Of a DNA stretch of 23,033 nucleotides, positions 1-7,172 are shown piece by piece. Each line of letters opens with the position of its first letter. Within the stretch, counting starts at the first letter, position 1. The stretch lies in assembly GCA_916715765.1 (NCBI GenBank), contig CAKAPG010000013.1, positions 1 to 23,033 of the forward strand, read 5' to 3'. Source of the stretch: an uncultured Atopobium sp. Lineage in GTDB: Bacteria > Actinomycetota > Coriobacteriia > Coriobacteriales > Atopobiaceae. The position numbers and the translations under genes were made by a program. Below the pieces are notes generated by a model, which saw nothing but the letters and a program-made list of their open reading frames with translations, made no database searches and was not told where the DNA came from.

Positions 1-14
1 AAGGGGAGGAACTC

Positions 15-248
15 ATGAGTAAAACAGCAGACGAGAAGATCTTGGCACTAGTAAATCCAGAATACATTAAGCGTATTCCGTTCTTTGTTCGTGGACACGC
101 AACAGGTAAGTCTTGTGAGTATATTGCTCGGGAGTATCCAGAGCTTTACACTGCATTTGAGGATGAACCTAGTACTCAACAAGTTGAAGAGATGTCAAAG
201 ATCATCAACGAGCTCTTTGAGCAAAGGATGAAGAAGCACAATCTCTAA
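15..248 (+). CDS. small protein of unknown function (77 aa)
   Basis: I do not recognise this protein. The start is set by a strong Shine-Dalgarno sequence (GGGGAGG, positions 3-9) just before the ATG. The product is charged and soluble-looking, with no signal peptide or membrane segment. The central part (RIPFFVRGHATGK) is followed by acidic stretches, and a predicted helical tail ends in a basic KKHN segment. A strong terminator lies 30 bases after the stop, so this is the last gene of its transcript; the upstream partner is outside the window. It could be a small regulator or a family-specific hypothetical protein. That it is a real gene rests on the ribosome binding site and the terminator placement, not on homology. 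Confidence 0.7.
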   Translation: MSKTADEKILALVNPEYIKRIPFFVRGHATGKSCEYIAREYPELYTAFEDEPSTQQVEEMSKIINELFEQRMKKHNL

Positions 249-276
249 AACAGAATCAGGCAATAGAGTTATTTGT

Positions 277-324
277 AATAAGAATGGCAGCTATGAAGTG
301 TTGTTATGCCATTCTTATTTTTTT
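277..324 (+). terminator. Rho-independent terminator
   Basis: A perfect 13-bp inverted repeat (277-289 and 307-319, containing AAGAATGGCA/TGCCATTCTT) is followed by a T run to 324. It ends the transcript of the 77-aa gene. The A-rich left flank means it might also act on the opposite strand. Confidence 0.9.
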
Positions 325-457
325 CATTCAACGCTGAAATATAGCCATTGGCCGACAGATGTACTGCTAAAGCATACTCGCACGGAATATCATTAGAGCT
401 ACCTAGTCATTACTCTTATGTCAATTGCGACAAGCAGTTCTAATGAGGTGACAGCAG

Positions 458-1105
458 ATGCAGCGTAGAAAAAGGTTTATAAAAGGTCTGTCATTATTGG
501 TAGTTTTTGTTATTTGTGGCTTACTAATAAATAACTGGTTTTTTAAGCTGAATACTATGAGACTGCCAGAGTTAAAAAAGCAGGCAGCTCAGTATGTTGT
601 GCAACAATATGAGAATAAGAAAAATGGTCTTAAGTCTGATTTTGGATCCGCAGGAAATATTGACTTAGAGACTGCTACTATTTCTGGCCCATTTTTAGGA
701 GTCAGTCAAGCTAACCTACTTATGTTGAATGTAGATTTATATTGGGTAATAAGCTCTCAAGAAACGGTTGTTGGTACTGTTGAGCAAGATTTGGGGCTAT
801 TCGCCATTGGGTCTTATTTTGGAACTCCAAAAATGTGGATTCAAACAAGTAACGCTGGGCTGTTACAAGAAATGCATAATAGAAATTATAGATGTCTAGT
901 TAGAAATTTTTGTGGCTTATGGTTAAGTGGATGGCCGCCACCGTACCTAGCTGATGGTTATTTAGGACGTTATAGTCCAGCTGACGGAGATTTCGAAATT
1001 ATAAAAGAAGATAGTCATGTATCGGAAATTATTAGCTTCCGATTAGGGGAAGAACACTTGGACTTTATGGCAAATCCTGAACGAATCCTGGATTTAACCA
1101 AGTAA
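458..1105 (+). CDS. membrane-anchored hypothetical protein (215 aa)
   Basis: I do not recognise the family. The N-terminus is basic (MQRRKRFIKG) and is followed by one hydrophobic segment at about residues 10-30, with no lipobox cysteine. This suggests a signal anchor with most of the chain outside the membrane. The rest holds several aromatic stretches (LYWVISS, GLWLSGWPPPYL) and two cysteines near residues 147-153 that could pair. The start has a GAGGTG ribosome binding site (445-450). The codons are AT-rich (AAA, AAT, TTA, ATA), unlike the GC-tuned codons of the metabolic genes downstream, which fits low expression or later acquisition. It is a single-gene unit flanked by terminators on both sides. 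Function unknown. Confidence 0.75.
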   Translation: MQRRKRFIKGLSLLVVFVICGLLINNWFFKLNTMRLPELKKQAAQYVVQQYENKKNGLKSDFGSAGNIDLETATISGPFLGVSQANLLMLNVDLYWVISSQETVVGTVEQDLGLFAIGSYFGTPKMWIQTSNAGLLQEMHNRNYRCLVRNFCGLWLSGWPPPYLADGYLGRYSPADGDFEIIKEDSHVSEIISFRLGEEHLDFMANPERILDLTK

Positions 1106-1131
1106 TTTTGCGGCGTTTTCGATGTTCTAAG

Positions 1132-1170
1132 ACAAGAGTCAGTTCAATTTGGGCTGACTCTTGTTTAATC
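1132..1170 (+). terminator. Rho-independent terminator
   Basis: A perfect 11-bp stem (1132-1142 ACAAGAGTCAG with 1154-1164 CTGACTCTTGT) is followed by TTAATCTT. It lies 26 bases after the stop of the 215-aa gene and isolates it from the operon downstream. Confidence 0.85.
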
Positions 1171-1199
1171 TTCACAACATATCCGTAATTTCTAAAGGC

Positions 1200-1230
1200 A
1201 AACGGTAGTAAAACATCGGTAAACGGTAGT
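1200..1230 (+). repeat. 10-bp direct repeat, possible regulatory site
   Basis: AAACGGTAGT occurs at 1200-1209 and again at 1221-1230, two helical turns apart, with a third GGTA (1218-1221) between them. A TTGACT hexamer overlaps the end of the second copy (1230-1235), but I see no -10 at proper spacing. Repeated GGTA units recall the GGTATA repeats bound by the GntR-family sialic acid regulator NanR in E. coli. That link is only a suggestion, because the repeats here do not match that site exactly. Confidence 0.35.
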
Positions 1231-1299
1231 TGACTTTGCTTTCTACTTATGTAGTTAGTTAAATAATTTATATATTATACAAGGTAAAATAATAGTAAA

Positions 1300-1320
1300 G
1301 CCCGCTAACTGCGGGCCTTC
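1300..1320 (+). other. GC-rich hairpin in the intergenic region
   Basis: GCCCGC (1300-1305) pairs with GCGGGC (1311-1316) around a 5-base loop, followed by CTTCTTAG rather than a clean T run. It may be a weak terminator or insulator ahead of the operon promoter. Confidence 0.4.
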
Positions 1321-1330
1321 TTAGCTGCTA

Positions 1331-1360
1331 TTAAGATTTATATGAGGTAAATAATACAAT
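1331..1360 (+). promoter_or_regulatory. candidate promoter of the sialic acid operon
   Basis: TTAAGA (1331-1336) and TACAAT (1355-1360) are separated by 18 bases, a reasonable housekeeping-sigma promoter. It would start transcription at about 1366-1368, giving a leader of roughly 160 bases before the binding-protein gene. The palindrome that begins at 1361 would cover the start site. Confidence 0.45.
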
Positions 1361-1372
1361 AAAACGCGTTTT
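1361..1372 (+). promoter_or_regulatory. operator-like palindrome AAAACGCGTTTT
   Basis: A perfect 12-bp palindrome with central CGCG directly follows the candidate -10 box. Palindromes with a central CG are typical of LacI/CcpA-family operators, and the sequence partly matches the CcpA cre pattern without fitting it fully. A repressor here would block transcription start. No regulator gene is visible nearby. Confidence 0.45.
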
Positions 1373-1467
1373 CATATTTTGAGCAGCCAATGAGCGAGAA
1401 ATTAATACCGTTGGGCGAACTGTCTTCAGAACAAATATCTTTTCTTTCTATAGTTATGTAGATGTAA

Positions 1468-1501
1468 GCCACACAAGTGGCATTGGTGCCACGTTGTGGC
1501 A
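1468..1501 (+). promoter_or_regulatory. structured leader with alternative hairpins
   Basis: Four GCCAC/GTGGC units lie in 34 bases just before an AAGGAG-like sequence (1501-1506). They can form two small hairpins (1468-1472 with 1477-1481; 1487-1492 with 1496-1501) or one longer stem (1477-1482 with 1487-1492, extended by 1468-1473 with 1495-1500). The same dyad could instead be a protein-binding site. Confidence 0.45.
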
Positions 1502-1527
1502 AGGAGAGTTTTTAGAAAGAGGCAGAA

Positions 1528-3129
1528 ATGAGCGAGTTTATTAATCGTCCACTTTCGCGTCGCGGCTTCCTTGGAGGAGCAACTGTAGCAGCTGGCCTTG
1601 GTCTCACCGCTTGCGGTGGTGGACAGCAGAAGGCAGCTGAGGCTCCATCTGGAAAGGAAGGCGGCGGCACAATTACTGCTGGTACCGCTTATTCAACCCA
1701 GAACTATGACCCATCTACCACTTCATCAGCACTTGCTCTTGGTGTTAACTGGCAGGTAGTTGAGGGCCTTTACGGTCTTAACTTCCACGACTATTCCACC
1801 TTCAATGAGCTTGCTACTGCTGATCCAAAGAAGGTAGACGATTACACCTTTGAGATTACCCTCCGTGACGGCGCAAAGTTCTCTGATGGTAACGAGGTAA
1901 AGGCAGATGACGTTGTTGAATCCTTCAACCGTTCCGCTGCTAAGGGTAGCGTTTACGTTCCAATGCTCGCTCCAATTGCTTCCGTAGAGAAGAAGGATGA
2001 CAAGACTGTCACCGTTAAGACCACTATTGCTAACTTCTCCCTCCTCAAGGAGCGCCTGTCCATCGTTCGCGTTGTTCCAGCAAGCAGCTCCCAGGACGAG
2101 ATGAAGAAGCAGCCAGTTGGTTCTGGTCCATGGCAGTTTGAGTCCATCTCTGACAACACTCTTGACCTTGTTCCTAACAAAAACTACAACGGCGCAACTC
2201 CTGCTAAGGACGATAAGCTCCACTATGACGTCCTTAAGGATCCAACCGCTCGTCTGACCGCACAGCAGGACGGAACCACCCTTGCTATGGAAATGGTCCC
2301 TGCAGACGCTGTAGACCAGCTCAAGGGCGCAGGCTGCACCGTTGACGCTGTTCAGGGCTTTGGTGTCCGCTTTGCAATGTTCAACCTTGGCAAGGCTCCT
2401 TGGGACAACGTTAAGGTTCGCCAGGCATGCCTCTATGCACTTGATACAGACAAGATGCTTGCAAACGCATTCTCTGGCCAGGCTGAGGTTGCTACCAGCT
2501 ATCTTCCTTCTTCCTTTGCTAACTATCACAAGGCATCCACTGTCTATGCACACGATGTTGATAAGGCTAAGAAGCTCATTTCTGAGTCTGGTATCACTCC
2601 TGGTGATGTTGTTCTTCGCACCACCGATAACGAGCAGGTTAAGTCTATGGCAACTCAGGTCAAGAACGACCTCGACGCACTTGGCTTTAACGTAAGCATC
2701 GTTTCCGATACTTCTCCAGCAACCTATGCTGCAATTGACGCAGTTGACGGCTCTTGGGACATCCTGCTTGCCCCTGGCGATCCTTCCTGCTTCGGTGCAG
2801 ACGTCGACCTGCTGCTCAACTGGTGGTATGGCGATAACGTCTGGATGACCAAGCGTTGCCCATGGAAGGAGTCCGCTGAGTGGACTAAGCTCCACGATCT
2901 CATGACCAAGGCTCTTGGCCAGTCTGGTGCTGATCAGCAGTCCACTTGGAACGAGTGCTTCGACATCATCGCTGAGAACGTACCTCTGTACCCAGTTCTC
3001 TTTGCTAAGACCTTCACCGCTTCTTGGAGCGAGAAGCCAAACAGCAACGGCGTTGCTCTCAAGGGCTTCAAGGGTATCGGAACCACCGGTCTGTCCTTCA
3101 TTGATGTCAACACAGTTACTGCTAGCTAA
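1528..3129 (+). CDS. ABC transporter solute-binding lipoprotein, family 5 (SatA-like, putative sialic acid receptor)
   Basis: This is the extracytoplasmic receptor of an Opp/Dpp-type importer (SBP family 5), 533 aa, the usual size. The N-terminus carries a twin-arginine motif (SRRGFLGG, R11-R12), a hydrophobic core and a lipobox LTAC with Cys29, so it should be folded in the cytoplasm, exported by Tat and lipid-anchored outside. Family features include the LRDGAKFSDG segment at about residues 111-120 and a GSGPW segment near 200. The ATG has AAAGAGG at 1516-1522. It is followed by a GC-rich hairpin and then by permease and ATPase genes. The ligand cannot be read from the sequence; sialic acid is inferred from the lyase, kinase and epimerase downstream and from the known SatABCD sialic acid importer, which belongs to this peptide-transporter family. 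A peptide or other ligand remains possible. Confidence 0.88.
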   Translation: MSEFINRPLSRRGFLGGATVAAGLGLTACGGGQQKAAEAPSGKEGGGTITAGTAYSTQNYDPSTTSSALALGVNWQVVEGLYGLNFHDYSTFNELATADPKKVDDYTFEITLRDGAKFSDGNEVKADDVVESFNRSAAKGSVYVPMLAPIASVEKKDDKTVTVKTTIANFSLLKERLSIVRVVPASSSQDEMKKQPVGSGPWQFESISDNTLDLVPNKNYNGATPAKDDKLHYDVLKDPTARLTAQQDGTTLAMEMVPADAVDQLKGAGCTVDAVQGFGVRFAMFNLGKAPWDNVKVRQACLYALDTDKMLANAFSGQAEVATSYLPSSFANYHKASTVYAHDVDKAKKLISESGITPGDVVLRTTDNEQVKSMATQVKNDLDALGFNVSIVSDTSPATYAAIDAVDGSWDILLAPGDPSCFGADVDLLLNWWYGDNVWMTKRCPWKESAEWTKLHDLMTKALGQSGADQQSTWNECFDIIAENVPLYPVLFAKTFTASWSEKPNSNGVALKGFKGIGTTGLSFIDVNTVTAS

Positions 3130-3167
3130 TTTGTTGCCATCACGCGCTTAGCATCTCATACATTGGG

Positions 3168-3197
3168 GCCCGAGCGTTTTACCTATAACGCTCGGGC
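3168..3197 (+). terminator. intercistronic hairpin after the binding-protein gene
   Basis: A perfect 11-bp GC-rich stem (GCCCGAGCGTT 3168-3178 with AACGCTCGGGC 3187-3197) is followed by TCTTGTGCGC, not a T run. It is more likely a partial terminator or a 3'-end stabiliser that lets the binding protein outproduce the membrane subunits than a full stop. Confidence 0.65.
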
Positions 3198-3284
3198 TCT
3201 TGTGCGCTAAATTTACTCCTGAGGTGCACAAAGTCTCATCAAATTTTATTTGTACGGTTTGTTTTAAAGAGAGAGGGGGAGATA

Positions 3285-4241
3285 GTGAACAACCTATTAC
3301 GTCTTATCGGACGCCGTCTTATTGCGCTGCCGATTATGGCTTTAGGCGTCACCTTTCTCGTATTCTTCCTAATGTCTTTCTCGCATGTTGATCCTGCATA
3401 CAATGCCTTGGGAGAGTCTGCTTCTGCAGAAGCTATCCAGCAGTATCACATTGAGAATGGCCTTGATGACCCATGGCCTGTGAGATATGTACGTTATATC
3501 GGTGATGTTGCTCATGGAAACCTGGGTACCTATGGCACTTCTCACTATTCAGTTGCTGAAAGAATTTCAAAGGCTCTGCCAGTAACTATGCAGTTGACCT
3601 TTATGGGTCTCTTTATTGGCGCAATAGTTTCGTTTACGTTGGGTGTTATTGCGGCTCTCTATAGAGACCAATGGCCCGATCAAATCATTCGTGTATTCTC
3701 AATTGCCGGTCTTGCAACGCCATCATTCTGGTTGGCAGTTCTTTTGATTCTGGTCTTTGCGTCTACACTCAAGCTTTTGCCTGCTTCTGGAGCACTGCCA
3801 GATCCTACGGTAAATCTTGGCGGCTACCTTGCCCGTATGATTATGCCGGCATTTGCACTTGCGGTTCCAATGTCTGGTCAGATGACCCGTATTGTTCGTA
3901 CCGCAATGGTCGAGGAGCTGGATAAGGACTACGTCCGCACTGCTCGCGGCGCTGGTATTCCAGAGAGAATCGTCATCGCAAGAAACGTACTGCGCAACGC
4001 TCTTATTACCCCTGTAACCACGCTTGGTCTGAAGATTGGTTACCTCATGGGTGGCGCCGTTGTTATTGAGGTTATTTTTAACCTTCCTGGCATGGGTACC
4101 GCAATTCTTGAGGGCATCCAGGGTAACGAAGCAATGCTTGTTCAGGGCGTTGTTGTTGTCGTTGCACTGTCCTTCATCATCATCAACATTATTGTTGATA
4201 TGTTGTACATCTTGATTAACCCACGCATTAGGACGGTGTAG
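3285..4241 (+). CDS. Opp/Dpp-type ABC transporter permease (SatB-like)
   Basis: Inner-membrane subunit of the importer, 318 aa, of the DppB/OppB class. GTG start with a strong GAGAGGGGGAG ribosome binding site (3271-3281). A first membrane helix at about residues 12-32 is followed by the extracytoplasmic loop typical of B-type permeases (with HIENGLDDPWPVRYVRY), then about five further hydrophobic helices. The cytoplasmic EAA loop that docks on the ATPase is clear near residue 220 (DYVRTARGAGIPE). The C-terminus ends in NPRIR, the usual close of this family. The gene lies 155 bases after the binding protein and only 4 bases before the permease-ATPase fusion, so it is translated as part of the same operon. 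Confidence 0.92.
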   Translation: MNNLLRLIGRRLIALPIMALGVTFLVFFLMSFSHVDPAYNALGESASAEAIQQYHIENGLDDPWPVRYVRYIGDVAHGNLGTYGTSHYSVAERISKALPVTMQLTFMGLFIGAIVSFTLGVIAALYRDQWPDQIIRVFSIAGLATPSFWLAVLLILVFASTLKLLPASGALPDPTVNLGGYLARMIMPAFALAVPMSGQMTRIVRTAMVEELDKDYVRTARGAGIPERIVIARNVLRNALITPVTTLGLKIGYLMGGAVVIEVIFNLPGMGTAILEGIQGNEAMLVQGVVVVVALSFIIINIIVDMLYILINPRIRTV

Positions 4242-4245
4242 TGCG

Positions 4246-6285
4246 ATGGTACAAATTAGAAAAAAACAAGTCGAGAAGCTCGAAGAAGCTGCAGCAAAGG
4301 GTTCAACCTTTGGTGGCTTTAAGAAGATGAAGACGGCTTCCAAGATTGCTCTTGTCATTCTTGTCTTTGTTGTTCTTGCTTCTGTCTTTGCAAACTTTAT
4401 TGCTCCACATAACCCACTTGAGATTTTTAACGCTCGTCAGGCTCCAGGCAATGGATTCATTTTTGGTACTGACGATAAGGGCCGCGATATTCTTTCTCGT
4501 ATGCTTTATGGTGGTCAGTATTCACTGGTCATTGGCTTTGGTGCTACGGGTATGGCTCTGCTGTGTGGCTCAATTATTGGTGCAATTGCAGCTGTTTCTA
4601 GAAAGGCTGTTTCTGAGGTCATCATGCGTGTGCTCGACATCATCATGTCGTTCCCAGGCATTGCTCTTGCAGCAGTCTTTGTTTCTATTCTGGGTAACAG
4701 TGTTCCTTCAATCATCTTTGCTATTGGCTTTATGTACACGCCACAGATTGCTCGCATTGTTCGTGCAAACATCGTAAGCGAGTACGGCGAAGATTACGTA
4801 AGGGCAACCATTGTTTCCGGTGCTCGTGCACCATGGATTCTGTGGAAGCATGTTCTTCGTAACTGTATTGCTCCAATCATGGTCTTTACCGTTACGCTTG
4901 TTGCAGACGCAATCATCTTTGAGGCATCCCTGACCTTCATTGGTGCAGGTATTGCAGAGCCAACTCCAACATGGGGTAACATCCTGGCTGATGCTCGTGC
5001 TGGCGTTCTTGCTGGCCGTTGGTGGCAGGCATTCTTCCCAGGCCTGGCTATTATGATGACCTGCCTGGCACTGAATATCCTCTCTGAGGGTCTTACTGAC
5101 GCTATGGCAGCAGCACCTGGCGCTCCTGTTGATACAGAGAACTCTGACTCCAGGCGTGCAGATGACATCCTTGCATCTGATCCAGTTCGTGCGTACGCAG
5201 AGCAGGCAGAGTCCCTGGAGCGCAGGCTCAACGCACTTAAAGAAGTTGAGCTTTCCAGAACTGATAGGCGTAAGCCAGACTTTGATGTAAAGCCACTGCT
5301 TAGCGTTAAGAATCTTTGCATCAGCTTTGAGTCTCACGGAGACGTTAAGGTTGTTGACCACGTAAGCTTTGATGTTCGTCCTGGTCAGTGCATGGCACTG
5401 GTTGGTGAGTCTGGCTGCGGCAAGTCTATTACCACCAAGGTCATCATGGGTCTGACTGATCCAAAGGAAACCATTACTGGTCAGGTTCTCTACAAAGACC
5501 AAGACCTCCTGAAGCTCTCCAAAGAAGAGCACCGCAAGCTGCTTGGTCACGAGCTTGCAATGGTATACCAGGATGCTCTGTCTTCGCTGAACCCTTCCAT
5601 GCTTATCTCTTCTCAGATGAAGCAGCTTACCAGCAGGGGAGGCACTCGTTCCGCAGAGGAGCTTCTAGAGCTTGTAGGCCTGGATCCAAAGCGTACGCTT
5701 GAGTCTTATCCACACGAGCTTTCCGGTGGTCAGCGCCAGCGTGTTCTGATTGCAATGGCGCTTACCCGCGATCCTTCACTGGTTATCTGCGACGAGCCAA
5801 CAACCGCTCTGGATGTTACTGTTCAGAAGCAGGTTATCAAGCTCTTGAATGACCTCCAGCGTCGTCTTGGCTTCGCAATGATCTTTGTTAGCCACGACCT
5901 TGCACTTGTTGCAGAGGTTGCTTCTGAGATTACCGTTATGTACGCAGGTCAGGTTATTGAGCAGGCAGCTACTACTGAGCTTCTTACTAATCCTGTTCAC
6001 GAGTACACCCGCGGTCTTCTCGGCTCTGTTCTTTCCATTGAGGAAGGTGCACAGGACGGTACCAGACTTCACCAGGTACCAGGTTCTGTTCCTTCTCCAG
6101 AAGACTTCCCAACAGGCGATAGGTTTGCTCCTCGTTCAAGCCACCCAGATTTGGGACTTGAGGTTCATCCTGTTATTAAGGAGATTCCTGGTAAGCACCA
6201 TTGTTTCTCCGAGTTGCCTGATGAATATCTGAAGGAGCATGGTCTTGTGCCTTACCTTGAGCGTTCTCAAAAGGAGGTGAGGTAA
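4246..6285 (+). CDS. permease-ATPase fusion of an Opp/Dpp-type importer (SatC-like)
   Basis: 679 aa joining a DppC-type permease (about residues 1-286) to a DppD-type ATPase (about 351-679) through a charged, helix-prone linker (287-350). The permease half has an N-terminal helix near 30-50, the FGTDDKGRDI motif and the EAA loop EDYVRATIVSGA. The ATPase half has Walker A GESGCGKS (387-394), the LSGGQ signature (492-496), Walker B LVICDEP (512-518) and H-loop His550. The C-terminal extension is of the Opp/Dpp type, but the usual cysteines are replaced (PTGDRFAPRSS); only one Cys remains in HHCF. The start is 4 bases after the previous stop with a poor binding site, suggesting translational coupling. 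The same permease-ATPase fusion is, as I recall it, a feature of SatC in the Haemophilus ducreyi sialic acid importer. Confidence 0.92.
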   Translation: MVQIRKKQVEKLEEAAAKGSTFGGFKKMKTASKIALVILVFVVLASVFANFIAPHNPLEIFNARQAPGNGFIFGTDDKGRDILSRMLYGGQYSLVIGFGATGMALLCGSIIGAIAAVSRKAVSEVIMRVLDIIMSFPGIALAAVFVSILGNSVPSIIFAIGFMYTPQIARIVRANIVSEYGEDYVRATIVSGARAPWILWKHVLRNCIAPIMVFTVTLVADAIIFEASLTFIGAGIAEPTPTWGNILADARAGVLAGRWWQAFFPGLAIMMTCLALNILSEGLTDAMAAAPGAPVDTENSDSRRADDILASDPVRAYAEQAESLERRLNALKEVELSRTDRRKPDFDVKPLLSVKNLCISFESHGDVKVVDHVSFDVRPGQCMALVGESGCGKSITTKVIMGLTDPKETITGQVLYKDQDLLKLSKEEHRKLLGHELAMVYQDALSSLNPSMLISSQMKQLTSRGGTRSAEELLELVGLDPKRTLESYPHELSGGQRQRVLIAMALTRDPSLVICDEPTTALDVTVQKQVIKLLNDLQRRLGFAMIFVSHDLALVAEVASEITVMYAGQVIEQAATTELLTNPVHEYTRGLLGSVLSIEEGAQDGTRLHQVPGSVPSPEDFPTGDRFAPRSSHPDLGLEVHPVIKEIPGKHHCFSELPDEYLKEHGLVPYLERSQKEVR

Positions 6286-7107
6286 ATGGCTACAACATCT
6301 GAAGAACAGCCAATTATCTTCCTCGATGATATTTCGGTTACGTTTAAAACACGTACGGGTTCAATCTTTAAGCCTAATAAGGTTCATGCGGTACAGAATG
6401 TTTCTCTCAAGCTTATGCCTGGTGAGACCATTGGTATTGTTGGTGAGTCTGGCTGCGGAAAGTCCACTACCGCAAATGTCATGTGTGGCCTTCAGTCTCC
6501 AACGTCCGGTCATGTGTACTTCAAGGGAATGGATGTTACCAAGCGTACTCCAGAGCTCAGGAAGCAGATTGGCCGCGTTGTCTCCGTTGTCTTCCAGGAC
6601 CCAGCAACCGCTCTTAACCCTCGTATGATTGTCAAAGACCAGCTCATGGATCCACTGCTCGTGCACAAGGTAGGCACAGAGGCGGAGCGAGAAGCCCGTA
6701 TTAATGAGCTTGTCGGTCTGGTAGGACTTCCACATTCCGCACTTCGCGCCCTGCCTGGTCAGCTCTCTGGTGGTCAGCGTCAGCGTGTTGCAATTGCACG
6801 TGCGCTTTCTCTGAACCCATCGGCAATCATTGCTGACGAGCCTACTTCCGCACTGGACGTTTCTGTTCGCGCGCAGATCTTGAACCTGCTCACCGACCTC
6901 AAGTCTGAGTTGGGTCTCTCAATGATCTTTATTTCGCACGATATTCAGACTGTTCGCTATGTTTCTGACCGCATCATTGTTATGAATCACGGTCAGATTA
7001 TGGAAGATGGTCCTGCTAAGCAGGTCTTTGAGCATCCAACAGACCCTTACACTAAGACGCTTTTGGGTGCTGCGCCATCTCTGCTTCATCCTAAACTGGG
7101 TGAGTAG
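6286..7107 (+). CDS. Opp/Dpp-type ABC transporter ATPase (SatD-like)
   Basis: Second ATPase of the importer, 273 aa, related to DppF/OppF. Walker A GESGCGKS is at 53-60, LSGGQ at 160-164, and Walker B aspartate and glutamate at 184-185 (IIADEP). It ends soon after the core domain (HPTDPYTKTLLGAAP) and so lacks the C-terminal extension that brings most OppF proteins past 310 aa. The ATG directly abuts the stop of the fusion gene, and a near-perfect Shine-Dalgarno sequence (AAGGAGGTGA, 6271-6280) lies inside that gene. It should pair with the ATPase half of the fusion protein. A terminator-like hairpin follows. Confidence 0.92.
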   Translation: MATTSEEQPIIFLDDISVTFKTRTGSIFKPNKVHAVQNVSLKLMPGETIGIVGESGCGKSTTANVMCGLQSPTSGHVYFKGMDVTKRTPELRKQIGRVVSVVFQDPATALNPRMIVKDQLMDPLLVHKVGTEAEREARINELVGLVGLPHSALRALPGQLSGGQRQRVAIARALSLNPSAIIADEPTSALDVSVRAQILNLLTDLKSELGLSMIFISHDIQTVRYVSDRIIVMNHGQIMEDGPAKQVFEHPTDPYTKTLLGAAPSLLHPKLGE

Positions 7108-7128
7108 CGCTTACGTTTTGTTCGATTA

Positions 7129-7154
7129 GAGCGCAGCTTAGGCTGCGCTCTTTT
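7129..7154 (+). terminator. terminator or attenuator between transporter and esterase genes
   Basis: GAGCGCAGC (7129-7137) pairs perfectly with GCTGCGCTC (7142-7150) around a TTAG loop and is followed by TTTT. The next ribosome binding site begins only about 9 bases later, so this probably reduces rather than ends transcription into the catabolic genes. Confidence 0.7.
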
Positions 7155-7172
7155 AGCTTGTTAGGTGGATTA

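Noticed and set aside
1300..1316. GC hairpin taken as the main terminator for the upstream gene
   Set aside because: A better terminator is already present at 1132-1170, and this hairpin lacks a T run; listed only as a possible insulator.
1726..2895. Long antisense open frame (389 codons) opposite the first binding-protein gene
   Set aside because: It mirrors the biased codons of a well-supported gene, has no family motifs, and similar shadows occur opposite gap, pgk and the ATPases.
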